NCBI RefSeq assembly: GCF_000733475.1
Contig: NZ_JPFK01000005.1
Coordinates: forward strand, 372,001-436,000
Length of the DNA: 64,000 nt
Reading direction: 5' to 3'
From: Mangrovimonas yunxiaonensis
GTDB taxonomy: Bacteria > Bacteroidota > Bacteroidia > Flavobacteriales > Flavobacteriaceae
The translations under genes were made by a program, and so were the position numbers. The notes under the pieces are model-generated. The model saw only the letters and a program-made list of their open reading frames with translations. It did no database searches and had not been told where the DNA came from. Positions 1 to 8,714 of the stretch are shown here, piece by piece. Each line of letters starts with the position of its first letter. The stretch's first letter is position 1.

Positions 1-24
1 CTAACCGCATTTATTTAAAAACAG

Positions 25-56
25 AAAAAAGCGCATTGTTGTAATGCGCTTTTTTT
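25..56. terminator. Bidirectional hairpin terminator after nadD
   Basis: The stem GCGCATT/AATGCGC with a GTTGT loop is flanked by an A-run on the left and a T-run on the right, so it can stop transcription from both sides. It overlaps the nadD stop codon and would end the yicC-gmk-nadD operon. Any gene entering from the left edge would also end here, but too little of it is in the window to identify. Confidence 0.75.
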
Positions 57-633
57 ATTTGTAAAAATTCATTTCATCCAAATACTCCCAAACGTTTTCG
101 GGTAGCATGGGTTTAATATTTTTGCCTGCTTTTATGCTATCGCGAATAAAGGTGGAGGATAATTCCATTATAGGAGCTTCAACACGATTAATTTTCTCAT
201 GCCCGTCAAAATGGGTTTCAATAGTGCCTTTAGAAATGCGTGGGTACACATAAATATCGTGATGCTCTAAAATAGCCTGGTAGTTTTTCCATTTGTGGAA
301 CCCCTTTAAATTGTCTTCACCCATAATTAATGAAAACGTATGTTTAGGGTATTTTTCGTAAAGGTGCGCTAAGGTGTTAACCGTGTAATTGGGCTGTGGT
401 AATTTAAATTCAATATTGCTTGGTTTTAGCTTGTCGTAAGCCTCGGTGGCACGATACACCATTTCGTAGCGGTGGTGATCATCTAACAACGAGCTTTTTT
501 TCTTAAACGGGCTGTGTGGTGTAATCACAAACCACACCTGATCTAAATCACTAAATTCTGCCATATGGTTGGCAATAACTAGGTGGCCAATATGAATGGG
601 GTTAAAAGTACCAAAGTAAAGCCCTATTTTCAT
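55..633 (-). CDS. nadD: Nicotinate-nucleotide adenylyltransferase
   Basis: Transfers AMP from ATP to nicotinate mononucleotide to make deamido-NAD in cytoplasmic NAD synthesis. The 192-residue protein opens with the nucleotidyltransferase signature GTFNPIHIGH (HxGH at residues 14-17) and has the second ATP-binding motif SSTFIR near residue 160. Length is normal for the family. It is the last gene of a minus-strand operon, six bases after gmk, which follows yicC. The start ATG at 631-633 lies directly before the first beta strand, so no alternative start is needed. Identification is firm. Confidence 0.95.
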   Translation of the reverse strand: MKIGLYFGTFNPIHIGHLVIANHMAEFSDLDQVWFVITPHSPFKKKSSLLDDHHRYEMVYRATEAYDKLKPSNIEFKLPQPNYTVNTLAHLYEKYPKHTFSLIMGEDNLKGFHKWKNYQAILEHHDIYVYPRISKGTIETHFDGHEKINRVEAPIMELSSTFIRDSIKAGKNIKPMLPENVWEYLDEMNFYK

Positions 634-639
634 GCGTTG

Positions 640-1215
640 TTATTTAGAGATAAATTCAGACACTAAGCGATACGATTCTTCTAAAGCGTGCTCTAAGGTG
701 TCGTTAACTACAATATGATCAAATAACGGTGCTGTAGCCAACTCGGCCGAAGCTTTGGCAATGCGCATGTTAATTTTATCGTTGGTTTCGGTCTGGCGTT
801 TTTTAAGTCTAATTTTAAGCTCGTCTATACTAGGCGGTTTTACAAAAATGGCCAAGGTTTCTTCTGGGAATTTGCGTTTAATACGCAATCCACCAGATAC
901 GTCAATATCAAAAATAACATGTTTGCCTTTTGCCCAAATGCGTTCGACTTCGGTTTTTAAGGTGCCGTAAAAGTTGTCGCGATACACTTCTTCCCATTCT
1001 AAAAATGCATCGTCTTTAATATTTTGTTTAAATGCTTCAAACGATAAAAAATAGTAATCTTTGCCATCTACTTCTTCACCGCGTTTGTCGCGCGAGGTGG
1101 CAGAAATAGAAAACTCCAGATCTAACTCTTTTTGTTTAAGCAAATGTTTTACTATGGTAGTTTTTCCAGAGCCTGAAGGGGCAGAAAAAACAATAAGCTT
1201 TCCTTTTTTTTGCAT
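640..1215 (-). CDS. gmk: Guanylate kinase
   Basis: Phosphorylates GMP to GDP using ATP, an essential step of guanine nucleotide supply. The 191-residue protein has the P-loop APSGSGKTT at about residues 12-20, and the GMP-binding stretch with SRDKRGEE and DYYF follows at about 42-57, as in the family. Length is normal. Its ATG shares one base with the stop codon of yicC upstream (TAATG type junction), which suggests translational coupling, and nadD follows after six bases. Confidence 0.95.
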   Translation of the reverse strand: MQKKGKLIVFSAPSGSGKTTIVKHLLKQKELDLEFSISATSRDKRGEEVDGKDYYFLSFEAFKQNIKDDAFLEWEEVYRDNFYGTLKTEVERIWAKGKHVIFDIDVSGGLRIKRKFPEETLAIFVKPPSIDELKIRLKKRQTETNDKINMRIAKASAELATAPLFDHIVVNDTLEHALEESYRLVSEFISK

Positions 1216-2072
1216 TAGAGCACGTTTAAGAGTTGTTCTTTAATTTTTTCTAGCTCGTCTTTCATTTGAACTACCAGTTTTTGCATGGGTGCATGGTTGG
1301 ATTTTGAGCCAATGGTATTGATTTCTCGACCCATTTCCTGACCGATAAATCCGAGTTTTTTTCCGTTGGATTCTTTGGTGCCTAGAACTTTTAAGAAGTA
1401 GTCTAAATGGTTTTTTAAACGCACTTTTTCTTCGGTTATATCGTATTTTTCAATGTAGTAAACCAGCTCTTGCTCAAAGCGGTTTTCGTCTACCTTTTCC
1501 TTAATGTCTGCAATGCCTTTTTCCAAACGTGTTCTTACGGCATCAATGCGGTCTGGATCCATAGCTATTACGTCATCCAATAGCTGGTGAATGTTCTCCA
1601 GACGTTCTTTAAAATCGGTTTCCAAGCTTTTGCCTTCGTCTAAACGGTACTGCTCAATTTTTTCGAGCGTTTCATCTAGGGCGTTAGAAATGGTATTCCA
1701 CTCGTCCTCATCAATATCATCACGTTCAGTCGTTACGGCATCGGGTAGGCGAATGGCTATTTTTAACAATTCGGTAGCATCGCCATCAACCACATCCTTA
1801 AGTTGTTTTATGTACTCTTTTACAACGGTTTTGTTAATCTGTGACGAGGTTTCTTCACCGGTAATTTCTACATATAGCGAAAAGTCTATTTTTCCACGGC
1901 TTAAAGTCGCGGCAATGCGCTTTCTTATGTCGAGTTCTTTTTCTCTGTAAATAGAAGGCATTCTAGCGTTTAGGTCTAGGTTTTTGCTGTTTAAAGACTT
2001 TATTTCTAAGGAGATTTTTTTGGTAGGAAGCTGTACCACGGTTTTCCCATAACCTGTCATAGATTGAATCAT
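1215..2072 (-). CDS. YicC-type endoribonuclease family protein
   Basis: The 285-residue protein starts with the family hallmark MIQSMTGYGK and ends with a conserved region containing GFIGQEMGREINTIGSK, typical of YicC N- and C-terminal domains. E. coli YicC is described as an endoribonuclease that acts on RNAs; the role here is inferred from the family. A TTG codon six bases further upstream (at 2078) is also open, but the ATG at 2072 matches the family N-terminus. It leads the operon with gmk and nadD, a common arrangement in Bacteroidetes. Confidence 0.9.
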   Translation of the reverse strand: MIQSMTGYGKTVVQLPTKKISLEIKSLNSKNLDLNARMPSIYREKELDIRKRIAATLSRGKIDFSLYVEITGEETSSQINKTVVKEYIKQLKDVVDGDATELLKIAIRLPDAVTTERDDIDEDEWNTISNALDETLEKIEQYRLDEGKSLETDFKERLENIHQLLDDVIAMDPDRIDAVRTRLEKGIADIKEKVDENRFEQELVYYIEKYDITEEKVRLKNHLDYFLKVLGTKESNGKKLGFIGQEMGREINTIGSKSNHAPMQKLVVQMKDELEKIKEQLLNVL

Positions 2073-2169
2073 ACACAAACGTATTAAATCCCACTAAGAT
2101 TTGCCTAATACCAAAGGGTTTTTCATTAAAGCCCTCGGGAGCATGCCTGTAAGGGAAATTTGTTTTGCG

Positions 2170-2177
2170 CAAAGGTA
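2170..2177 (-). promoter_or_regulatory. Promoter -7 box for yicC-gmk-nadD
   Basis: On the minus strand the sequence reads TACCTTTG, a full match to the Bacteroidetes -7 consensus TAnnTTTG. It would give a leader of roughly 90 bases before the yicC ATG. That leader contains a possible AGGG/CCCT hairpin of unknown role. No clear -33 TTG was seen. Confidence 0.45.
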
Positions 2178-2236
2178 ACAAATTGTTGGAGTTTTTTAAG
2201 GATGTTAAACCATTATGCCTGCATAATAAAATACCA

Positions 2237-2244
2237 TACTTTTG
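2237..2244 (+). promoter_or_regulatory. Promoter -7 box for the thioesterase gene
   Basis: TACTTTTG matches the Bacteroidetes TAnnTTTG box and lies 23 bases before the ATG at 2268. It is back to back with the yicC promoter, so the two transcription units diverge from this spacer. Confidence 0.45.
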
Positions 2245-2267
2245 CAACAACCAAAAAAACGACATGT

Positions 2268-2747
2268 ATGTTTAAAAAAGAATTTGAAATCCGTTGGAGC
2301 GATATCGATGCTAACAGGCATTTGGCCAATAGTGCGTATACCAATTTTATGAGCCATACCAGAATGGCATTTTTAATTGAAAACGGATTTGGAATGCAAG
2401 AACTTGCCAAACACAATCTTGGGCCTATCGTGTTTTACGAACATATGTTTTATTTTAAAGAAGCTTTTATGGGACAGCCACTAACGGTTACGCTAGAGGT
2501 CTCGGGTTTAAGTGAAGATGGTACATTTTTTATGTTTGACCATAATTTTTACAACCATAAAGGCGACCACCTAGCGCATTGCGAAATGTTAGGAGGCTGG
2601 ATGGATTTAAAACAGCGACGCCTTACCGTATTGCCCGAGGAGTTGTTACAGATATCCAACACATTTCCCAAAGCCGGACATTTTAAGGCGCTTACCAAGG
2701 AGGACACTAGAAAACACGGTAAAAAGCCTGTTAATTTGCAAAACTAA
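2268..2747 (+). CDS. Acyl-CoA thioesterase, 4-hydroxybenzoyl-CoA thioesterase type
   Basis: A 159-residue hot-dog fold protein that probably hydrolyses acyl-CoA or acyl-ACP thioesters; the substrate cannot be told from sequence. The N-terminal signature RWSDIDANRHLANSAY has the catalytic-type Asp and the NRHLAN helix of the YbgC/4HBT group. The reading frame is open for 36 codons upstream, but those codons cover the divergent promoter spacer and look non-coding; the ATG at 2268 gives the normal family length. It converges on the EamA transporter, with seven bases between the stop codons. Confidence 0.85.
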   Translation: MFKKEFEIRWSDIDANRHLANSAYTNFMSHTRMAFLIENGFGMQELAKHNLGPIVFYEHMFYFKEAFMGQPLTVTLEVSGLSEDGTFFMFDHNFYNHKGDHLAHCEMLGGWMDLKQRRLTVLPEELLQISNTFPKAGHFKALTKEDTRKHGKKPVNLQN

Positions 2748-2754
2748 GTGGCTT

Positions 2755-3672
2755 TTAAGAATTAATTTGTTTTAAATCGGTAATGCGAGCTCGGGGTGGC
2801 TTGGTAACCAGATAAACACCACAAAAAATACAAGCGGCAGCAATTAGCTTAACGGGGTTAATGGTGTCGCTGCCCATGGTAACGGCAAAAATTCCCGCAA
2901 CTACAGGCTGCAAGTATAAAAAGGCACTTACTGTAGAGGCTCTAAGCCTAGTTAATGCCAATGGGTTTAGCAAATAGGTTGTAAATGTGGCTCCAACAAT
3001 TATAAAGCCTACGGCAAAATAAATGTAGGTATCAAACGTGCTAAAATCGATATACAGGACTTCGTTTAACCCAAAAGGGGCGACGAGGATAAGCCCAAAT
3101 AAAAACAGCCATTTAATAAATGTAAATGGGTGGTATTTAAACGTTAGCTTTTTAATGATAATAAGGTAAATACTATACGATACCGCATTGATAAAGACCA
3201 GTAAATTCCCTAATGGAATATTGTCGCCAGCCTGAGTGGATTTACCGTAAAGCGACAAGATTAAAGCTCCAGAAAACCCGATTAAAATCCCCAATATTTT
3301 TAACTTGGTAATGCGTTCGTTAAGCATGATAGACGATAGGATAAGCACAACAATGGGCACAACTGTCATAATTACCGAAGCGTGTATGGGTGTGGTGTAT
3401 TCAAACCCTTTAAAAAAAGTGAGCATGTTTAGGGCAATGCCAAAAATAGCAGCCAAAAAGAAGGTTTTATAGTCTTTAGGGTCGACTTTTTCTTTAGGAG
3501 CAAACACACTAAAAGCCCAAAATAACAGGGTAGCAAAAAAAATGCGGATTAAGATAAACCCGAATGGTTTTATGTGCCCGCCATCAATCACATCGTTGGC
3601 AAAGGTAAACGTAAACCCATAAATAACTTGAACCAAGAACACGGCAACAAGGGCCCAAATCCTACTCTTCAT
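2755..3672 (-). CDS. EamA-type (DMT superfamily) membrane transporter
   Basis: A 305-residue integral membrane protein with about ten hydrophobic segments arranged as two repeats of five, the pattern of EamA/RhaT drug-metabolite exporters. The second repeat starts around residue 150, after the conserved ILIGFSGALIL segment. The substrate is unknown. Its start overlaps the end of the Spx/ArsC-like gene by 11 bases, so the two are very likely co-transcribed and translationally coupled. Confidence 0.85.
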   Translation of the reverse strand: MKSRIWALVAVFLVQVIYGFTFTFANDVIDGGHIKPFGFILIRIFFATLLFWAFSVFAPKEKVDPKDYKTFFLAAIFGIALNMLTFFKGFEYTTPIHASVIMTVVPIVVLILSSIMLNERITKLKILGILIGFSGALILSLYGKSTQAGDNIPLGNLLVFINAVSYSIYLIIIKKLTFKYHPFTFIKWLFLFGLILVAPFGLNEVLYIDFSTFDTYIYFAVGFIIVGATFTTYLLNPLALTRLRASTVSAFLYLQPVVAGIFAVTMGSDTINPVKLIAAACIFCGVYLVTKPPRARITDLKQINS

Positions 3673-4018
3673 GGATGGCTTGTTTGGCCGCTTCGACCGT
3701 TTTTTTGCTGTTTCCTATAAAAATGCGTTGTTTGTATATAAAAACCGGGCGCTTTAAAAACGTGTAATGTTCCAAAATGTAATGTTTAAAATCTTTTTCA
3801 GATAGCGCTTGGTCTTTTAATCCCATCTCTTTATATAGCTTGGCACGTTTGCTAAACAAGGCCTCGTAGCTTCCTGATAGTTCATGCATTGCTTCGAGCT
3901 GTTTTACGGTAAGGGGATCCGATTTAATGTCTTGCATAACCACATCGTTGGGCAGCTCCAATTCATTAATAAGTCTTGTACACGTATTGCAGGTCTTTAA
4001 ATAATAGAATTTTTTCAT
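3662..4018 (-). CDS. ArsC/Spx-family thioredoxin-fold protein
   Basis: A 118-residue protein of the arsenate reductase/Spx family. The N-terminal motif KTCNTCTR gives a CxxC pair at residues 10 and 13 where the family active site lies, and the C-terminal half has the family segment LKRPVFIYKQRIFIG (conserved RP). Whether it reduces arsenate, acts on another oxidised substrate, or works as a Spx-like regulator cannot be decided here. In Bacteroidetes such short proteins are usually named only as family members. It precedes and overlaps the EamA transporter. Confidence 0.8.
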   Translation of the reverse strand: MKKFYYLKTCNTCTRLINELELPNDVVMQDIKSDPLTVKQLEAMHELSGSYEALFSKRAKLYKEMGLKDQALSEKDFKHYILEHYTFLKRPVFIYKQRIFIGNSKKTVEAAKQAIHEE

Positions 4019-4077
4019 CGCCGTAAAATCATAAAAATTGTTGCAAAGGAACTGTTTTTAACCGAAACGAATAAGGG

Positions 4078-4824
4078 TTATGGCATTATTTTTAAAAATG
4101 GTTCGGCCTCGCTATACGGAATAACAAACTCGGTAATGCCTTGTGCATAAGAGGCTATCTCGTATTTGTTGTACAGCATGATAACGCCTTCTTCGTTAAA
4201 CCCGATAGATTCTGGTAGTTTAAAAGCTTCTCCAAAAAAATAATCGGCCATGGTTTCGCGCTTTCCAATTTCAATTTCTTTTTTAAGGAAGCTTTCAGTC
4301 AAAGCACTAAACTCTGAAAGGTTTTGAAAGAGTTCGGCTTTGGTAAATAATGCACCTGTTTCCGGATTGAAATTTAAAAATGCAATGGTATCGTTGCCAT
4401 GGGCGCCGCCAGTGTAAGTGTATGAGCTTATGCCAATACAAATAAGTGCAGGCGTTTGGTATAGCACTTCGCCTTCAATAAGTGCTTCCCAATGTTGGGG
4501 TGTTTCTGGAAAGGCTGTTTTAAATTGGTTTAATTCATTATCAAATGCTGCTGCGGCTGCTTTTATGGAAATTTGAGCTGTGGTGTCTTTAAACAAGAGG
4601 CGTTGCGAAATGTAGTGTTCAATTTCAGTGTTTATTTGTTTTGCTATGGGGTGTGCTTCTGTAACTTTAGGGTATAAAATATCAATATCGGCTGTAGTTT
4701 TAGAGTTGAAAACGGTTTCTTTAAACGTGATGGGCATATTGTCTTTGCAAGACAGGGCAAGGCATAGAAACACACTAAATACGGTAAGCTTTTTTAACAC
4801 GGCAAATGATTTTTTGTTAAACAT
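4078..4824 (-). CDS. DUF3298/DUF4163-type lipoprotein
   Basis: A 248-residue predicted lipoprotein. The signal peptide ends in the lipobox LALSC, with the lipidated cysteine at residue 26. The body fits the paired DUF4163 (about residues 45-150) and DUF3298 (about 155-245) domains; the stretch SSYTYTGGAHGN is the typical junction motif of that family. Family members with RsiV-like domains exist in other phyla, but no transmembrane or sigma-factor partner is present here, so no function is assigned. Monocistronic, judging from the spacers on both sides. Confidence 0.75.
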   Translation of the reverse strand: MFNKKSFAVLKKLTVFSVFLCLALSCKDNMPITFKETVFNSKTTADIDILYPKVTEAHPIAKQINTEIEHYISQRLLFKDTTAQISIKAAAAAFDNELNQFKTAFPETPQHWEALIEGEVLYQTPALICIGISSYTYTGGAHGNDTIAFLNFNPETGALFTKAELFQNLSEFSALTESFLKKEIEIGKRETMADYFFGEAFKLPESIGFNEEGVIMLYNKYEIASYAQGITEFVIPYSEAEPFLKIMP

Positions 4825-4868
4825 AGACTAAAGGTACTGCATCCGTTTGAATAGACCGAATTAAACCT

Positions 4869-4876
4869 TAAATTTG
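4869..4876 (+). promoter_or_regulatory. Promoter -7 box upstream of the SAM-II-like leader
   Basis: TAAATTTG matches TAnnTTTG. Transcription would begin near 4881-4883, just before the candidate riboswitch, giving a leader of about 105 bases ahead of the methionine-pathway gene. Confidence 0.5.
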
Positions 4877-4896
4877 TTTTTTCGCATGGAAAGCCT

Positions 4897-4966
4897 ATAG
4901 GCAACCCTGAAAGATTTTAACAAACCAAGCCCCCTTAGCCTGTTTAAAAAGCAGTAGCGAAAAGGG
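4897..4966 (+). promoter_or_regulatory. Candidate SAM-II-type riboswitch (long-loop form)
   Basis: The leader can form a stem ATAGGC (4897-4902) with GCCTGT (4938-4943), including one G-U pair. The enclosed loop carries GATTTTAAC, close to the GAUUUAACC of SAM-II aptamers. The 3' part AGTAGCGAAAAGGG resembles the SAM-II ending UGUAGCUAAAAAGGG. A pseudoknot between CCCCCTT (4930-4936) in the loop and AAAAGGG (4960-4966) would sequester the only purine-rich ribosome-binding-like stretch, 21 bases before the ATG. Placement before a methionine biosynthesis gene fits. The match is from memory of the family and was not tested with a covariance model. Confidence 0.55.
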
Positions 4967-4987
4967 TGCAAATTAATTTTTTTGATT

Positions 4988-6127
4988 ATGAAATTCAATA
5001 CCAAAACCATACACGGAGGACAAGAACACGATAAGGCCTACGGCGCTGTAATGCCTCCCATTTACCAAACATCAACCTATGCGCAATCTACCCCCGGCGG
5101 CCATAAAGGGTTTGAGTATTCCCGCTCCCAAAACCCTACTAGACATGCCTTAGAAAAAGCGTTGGCGAGCATAGAAAATGGAGCGTTTGGATTGGCATTT
5201 GGCTCTGGTTTGGCAGCCATAGATGCTGTGATGAAACTTTTAAACCCGGGAGACGAGGTTATTTCAACAAACGACCTTTATGGGGGGAGCTACAGGTTGT
5301 TTACCAGTATTTTTGAACGTTTTGGAATTAAGTTCCACTTTGTGGGAATGCAAGACGCTGCAAATATTGAAAATTATGTAAACAGCAATACCAAGCTTAT
5401 TTGGGTAGAAACACCAACAAACCCAATGATGCATATTATAGATATTAAAGCTACAGCAGCAATTGCTAAAAAGCACAACCTTATTTTGGCGGTAGACAAT
5501 ACCTTTGCAACGCCGTATTTGCAACGGCCTTTAGAACTTGGAGCCGATATTGTTATGCACTCGGCAACCAAATATTTGGGCGGGCATAGCGATGTGGTTA
5601 TGGGTGCTTTGGTGGTTAAGGATAAAGATCTTGCTGATAAATTATACTTTATTCAAAACGCTAGTGGTGCCGTTTGCGGGCCTCAAGATAGTTTTTTAGT
5701 ATTAAGAGGTATAAAAACATTGCACATACGCATGCAGCGCCATTGCGAAAATGGTCGTGCTGTAGCCACCTATTTGAATAACCATCCGAAAATTGAAAAG
5801 GTGTACTGGCCAGGTTTTGAGAACCATCCAAATCATGACGTTGCCAAAACCCAAATGGCCGATTTTGGTGGAATGGTATCGTTTACAACAAAAGGCAATA
5901 GCTATGAAGATGCCATAAAAATAGTGGAGAACTTAAAGATTTTCACCTTAGCCGAATCGCTTGGAGGTGTAGAGTCTTTAGCAGGCCACCCAGCTAGTAT
6001 GACGCATGCTAGCATACCAAAGGAAGAACGCGAAAAAACAGGTGTAGTAGATTCTTTAATTAGACTTAGTGTGGGTATTGAAGACGAGGCAGACTTGTTG
6101 GAAGATCTAAAACAAGCTATAGGGTAA
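4988..6127 (+). CDS. metB: Cystathionine gamma-synthase / trans-sulfuration PLP enzyme
   Basis: A 379-residue Cys/Met-metabolism PLP enzyme. It most likely joins cysteine to an activated homoserine to form cystathionine; cystathionine gamma-lyase or O-acetylhomoserine sulfhydrylase activity cannot be excluded by eye. The PLP lysine lies in SATKYLGGHSDVVMG (around residue 196), with the family motif VDNTFATPYLQRPLELGAD just before it. The frame opens at a TTG six bases upstream, but MKFNTKTIHGG from the ATG matches family N-termini. The SAM-II-like leader upstream argues for a methionine-synthesis role. Monocistronic, ended by a strong hairpin. Confidence 0.85.
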   Translation: MKFNTKTIHGGQEHDKAYGAVMPPIYQTSTYAQSTPGGHKGFEYSRSQNPTRHALEKALASIENGAFGLAFGSGLAAIDAVMKLLNPGDEVISTNDLYGGSYRLFTSIFERFGIKFHFVGMQDAANIENYVNSNTKLIWVETPTNPMMHIIDIKATAAIAKKHNLILAVDNTFATPYLQRPLELGADIVMHSATKYLGGHSDVVMGALVVKDKDLADKLYFIQNASGAVCGPQDSFLVLRGIKTLHIRMQRHCENGRAVATYLNNHPKIEKVYWPGFENHPNHDVAKTQMADFGGMVSFTTKGNSYEDAIKIVENLKIFTLAESLGGVESLAGHPASMTHASIPKEEREKTGVVDSLIRLSVGIEDEADLLEDLKQAIG

Positions 6128-6151
6128 ACCCATTTTAAAGAAAAACGTATT

Positions 6152-6189
6152 AAAAAAACACGCCAATTTATTTTGGGGTGTTTTTTTTA
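6152..6189. terminator. Bidirectional terminator between metB and the outer-membrane protein gene
   Basis: An A-run followed by CACGCCAA, a short AT loop and TTGGGGTG followed by a T-run forms a stem with one mismatch. It lies between convergent genes and overlaps the stop codon of the minus-strand gene. Confidence 0.65.
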
Positions 6190-7020
6190 ATCTAGATAGT
6201 AAACATAACCAAAATTAAGCCATATTAACCAATCGTTAAACTTGTTGTAGTCCAATTGGTGGTTAAAGCCATCTATCCAGTCGCTAAAATAATACTGCCA
6301 CCGTAAATCCAACATCAAATCGGAAAGTTTGGTAAGCTTATATCTTACTCCAACACTAGCCACTACAGACCATGCGCTAGAGGGGTCTGTGTTTATAGGG
6401 TACTCTCTGCTTTCTCCCGGGGCTAACGTTGGTAAAAACGTTTCATCTTCATACCAATAAGAATAAATGGCAGACTCGTCCATCACATTTCCGCTGCCGT
6501 AAGTGGTTTCAGATTTAGGGCTAGAAGCTGTGTAGTGAGCGCCAAGGCTAACAAACGGTGCAAATCTATAGCTAAAGGCCTGGAAAGAACGAATGCTTAA
6601 AGGGAAGTACTCTAATTGCATGCCAATATCAAAATTTTGAGCTTCTCCAGAGTGCGCCCGTAATTTGTCGGCATTGGCACTTGTGCGGTCGGGGGCTACC
6701 CAACGCCCAAAGTGATCGAGTTTGGTTTTATTCCAGGAAATCTCGCTGCGCAATTTAAAATGGTCGTTAAAATAAGTGTCTGTGGAATAGCAGTTACAGT
6801 CGGCCCTATAAGCAAAACTTATGTAGTGTATAATACCAATACCAATGCCCGAGTTGCCAAAATTGGTTTCTTCGTTATTTCGAATACCATAATCCGATCT
6901 AAACTGTACCGGGCCAACAATAGCCCCTATTTCATGAGAGAAGCCTAATTGGGCAAACCCTAAATTAACACTGCCTATAAGTAGGATTAAGCAAGTGTAT
7001 AAATATTTTGAATTCAGCAT
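6187..7020 (-). CDS. Flavobacterial outer-membrane protein (THC0290_0291-like family)
   Basis: A 277-residue protein with a signal peptide (cleavage near residue 23, after GFA) and alternating aromatic beta strands ending in a terminal strand with aromatic residues, WLNFGYVYYLD, as expected for an outer-membrane barrel. Conserved features are HEIGAIVGPVQFRSDYG near the mature N-terminus and YRADCNCY with two close cysteines. I recognise the pattern as a Flavobacteriaceae family often labelled THC0290_0291; its function is not known to me. It has its own promoter and converges on metB. Confidence 0.65.
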   Translation of the reverse strand: MLNSKYLYTCLILLIGSVNLGFAQLGFSHEIGAIVGPVQFRSDYGIRNNEETNFGNSGIGIGIIHYISFAYRADCNCYSTDTYFNDHFKLRSEISWNKTKLDHFGRWVAPDRTSANADKLRAHSGEAQNFDIGMQLEYFPLSIRSFQAFSYRFAPFVSLGAHYTASSPKSETTYGSGNVMDESAIYSYWYEDETFLPTLAPGESREYPINTDPSSAWSVVASVGVRYKLTKLSDLMLDLRWQYYFSDWIDGFNHQLDYNKFNDWLIWLNFGYVYYLD

Positions 7021-7049
7021 AGTATGGTGAAAAAGAGCTCTTAGTATAA

Positions 7050-7057
7050 CAAATATA
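7050..7057 (-). promoter_or_regulatory. Promoter -7 box for the outer-membrane protein gene
   Basis: The minus strand reads TATATTTG, a match to TAnnTTTG, 29 bases before the ATG. The 231-base spacer to gdhA is AT-rich and holds only the two divergent promoters as far as I can see. Confidence 0.45.
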
Positions 7058-7197
7058 GCAAAACGTTAAAAGCTACCAAACTAAAAATCATAAAACAGAA
7101 ATTTCTTGTTTAAGAGTATGAGAAATTACAAAAACACAGTTTTTAATTAAAAAAACACGAAATTCTAAAAAAAACCTTTTCTTTTTTACAGATAACG

Positions 7198-7205
7198 TAT
7201 ATTTG
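7198..7205 (+). promoter_or_regulatory. Promoter -7 box for gdhA
   Basis: TATATTTG matches the Bacteroidetes -7 consensus and lies 46 bases before the ATG of gdhA. The leader is A-rich with no Shine-Dalgarno sequence. Confidence 0.5.
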
Positions 7206-7251
7206 TTATACACATGTTAAAACAAATAACAATATCATAATTAAAAGATAA

Positions 7252-8595
<1,344 letters not shown>

Positions 8596-8620
8596 CGTTT
8601 AAGAGTCTTAAAAAAACCAG

Positions 8621-8650
8621 AAAAGCTTCCTTTGTTAGGAGGCTTTTTTT
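8621..8650 (+). terminator. Terminator of gdhA
   Basis: AAAAGCTTCCT and AGGAGGCTTTT pair around a TTGTT loop (one G-T pair), followed by a T-run. Confidence 0.7.
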
Positions 8651-8693
8651 AGTTTAAGAATATGTTTTTAATACAAAACTCGTTATATATAAA

Positions 8694-8701
8694 TATATTT
8701 G
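8694..8701 (+). promoter_or_regulatory. Promoter -7 box for porZ-recO-TonB receptor
   Basis: TATATTTG matches TAnnTTTG, 13 bases before the ATG at 8715. The next two genes follow without a spacer large enough for a clear promoter. Confidence 0.45.
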
Positions 8702-8714
8702 ACGTTTTAAAACC

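Noticed and set aside
1963-2265. A 100-codon minus-strand frame covering the yicC start and spacer
   Set aside because: It overlaps the yicC coding start in another frame, spans the promoter boxes, and resembles no family known to me.
4881-4987. S-box (SAM-I) riboswitch, suggested by GGCAACC and a GGTGC-AAAT-like end
   Set aside because: The P1 helix and the AGAGnGGnGGAGGGA core of SAM-I are absent, and the predicted transcript would start too late to include them. The SAM-II pattern explains more of the bases.
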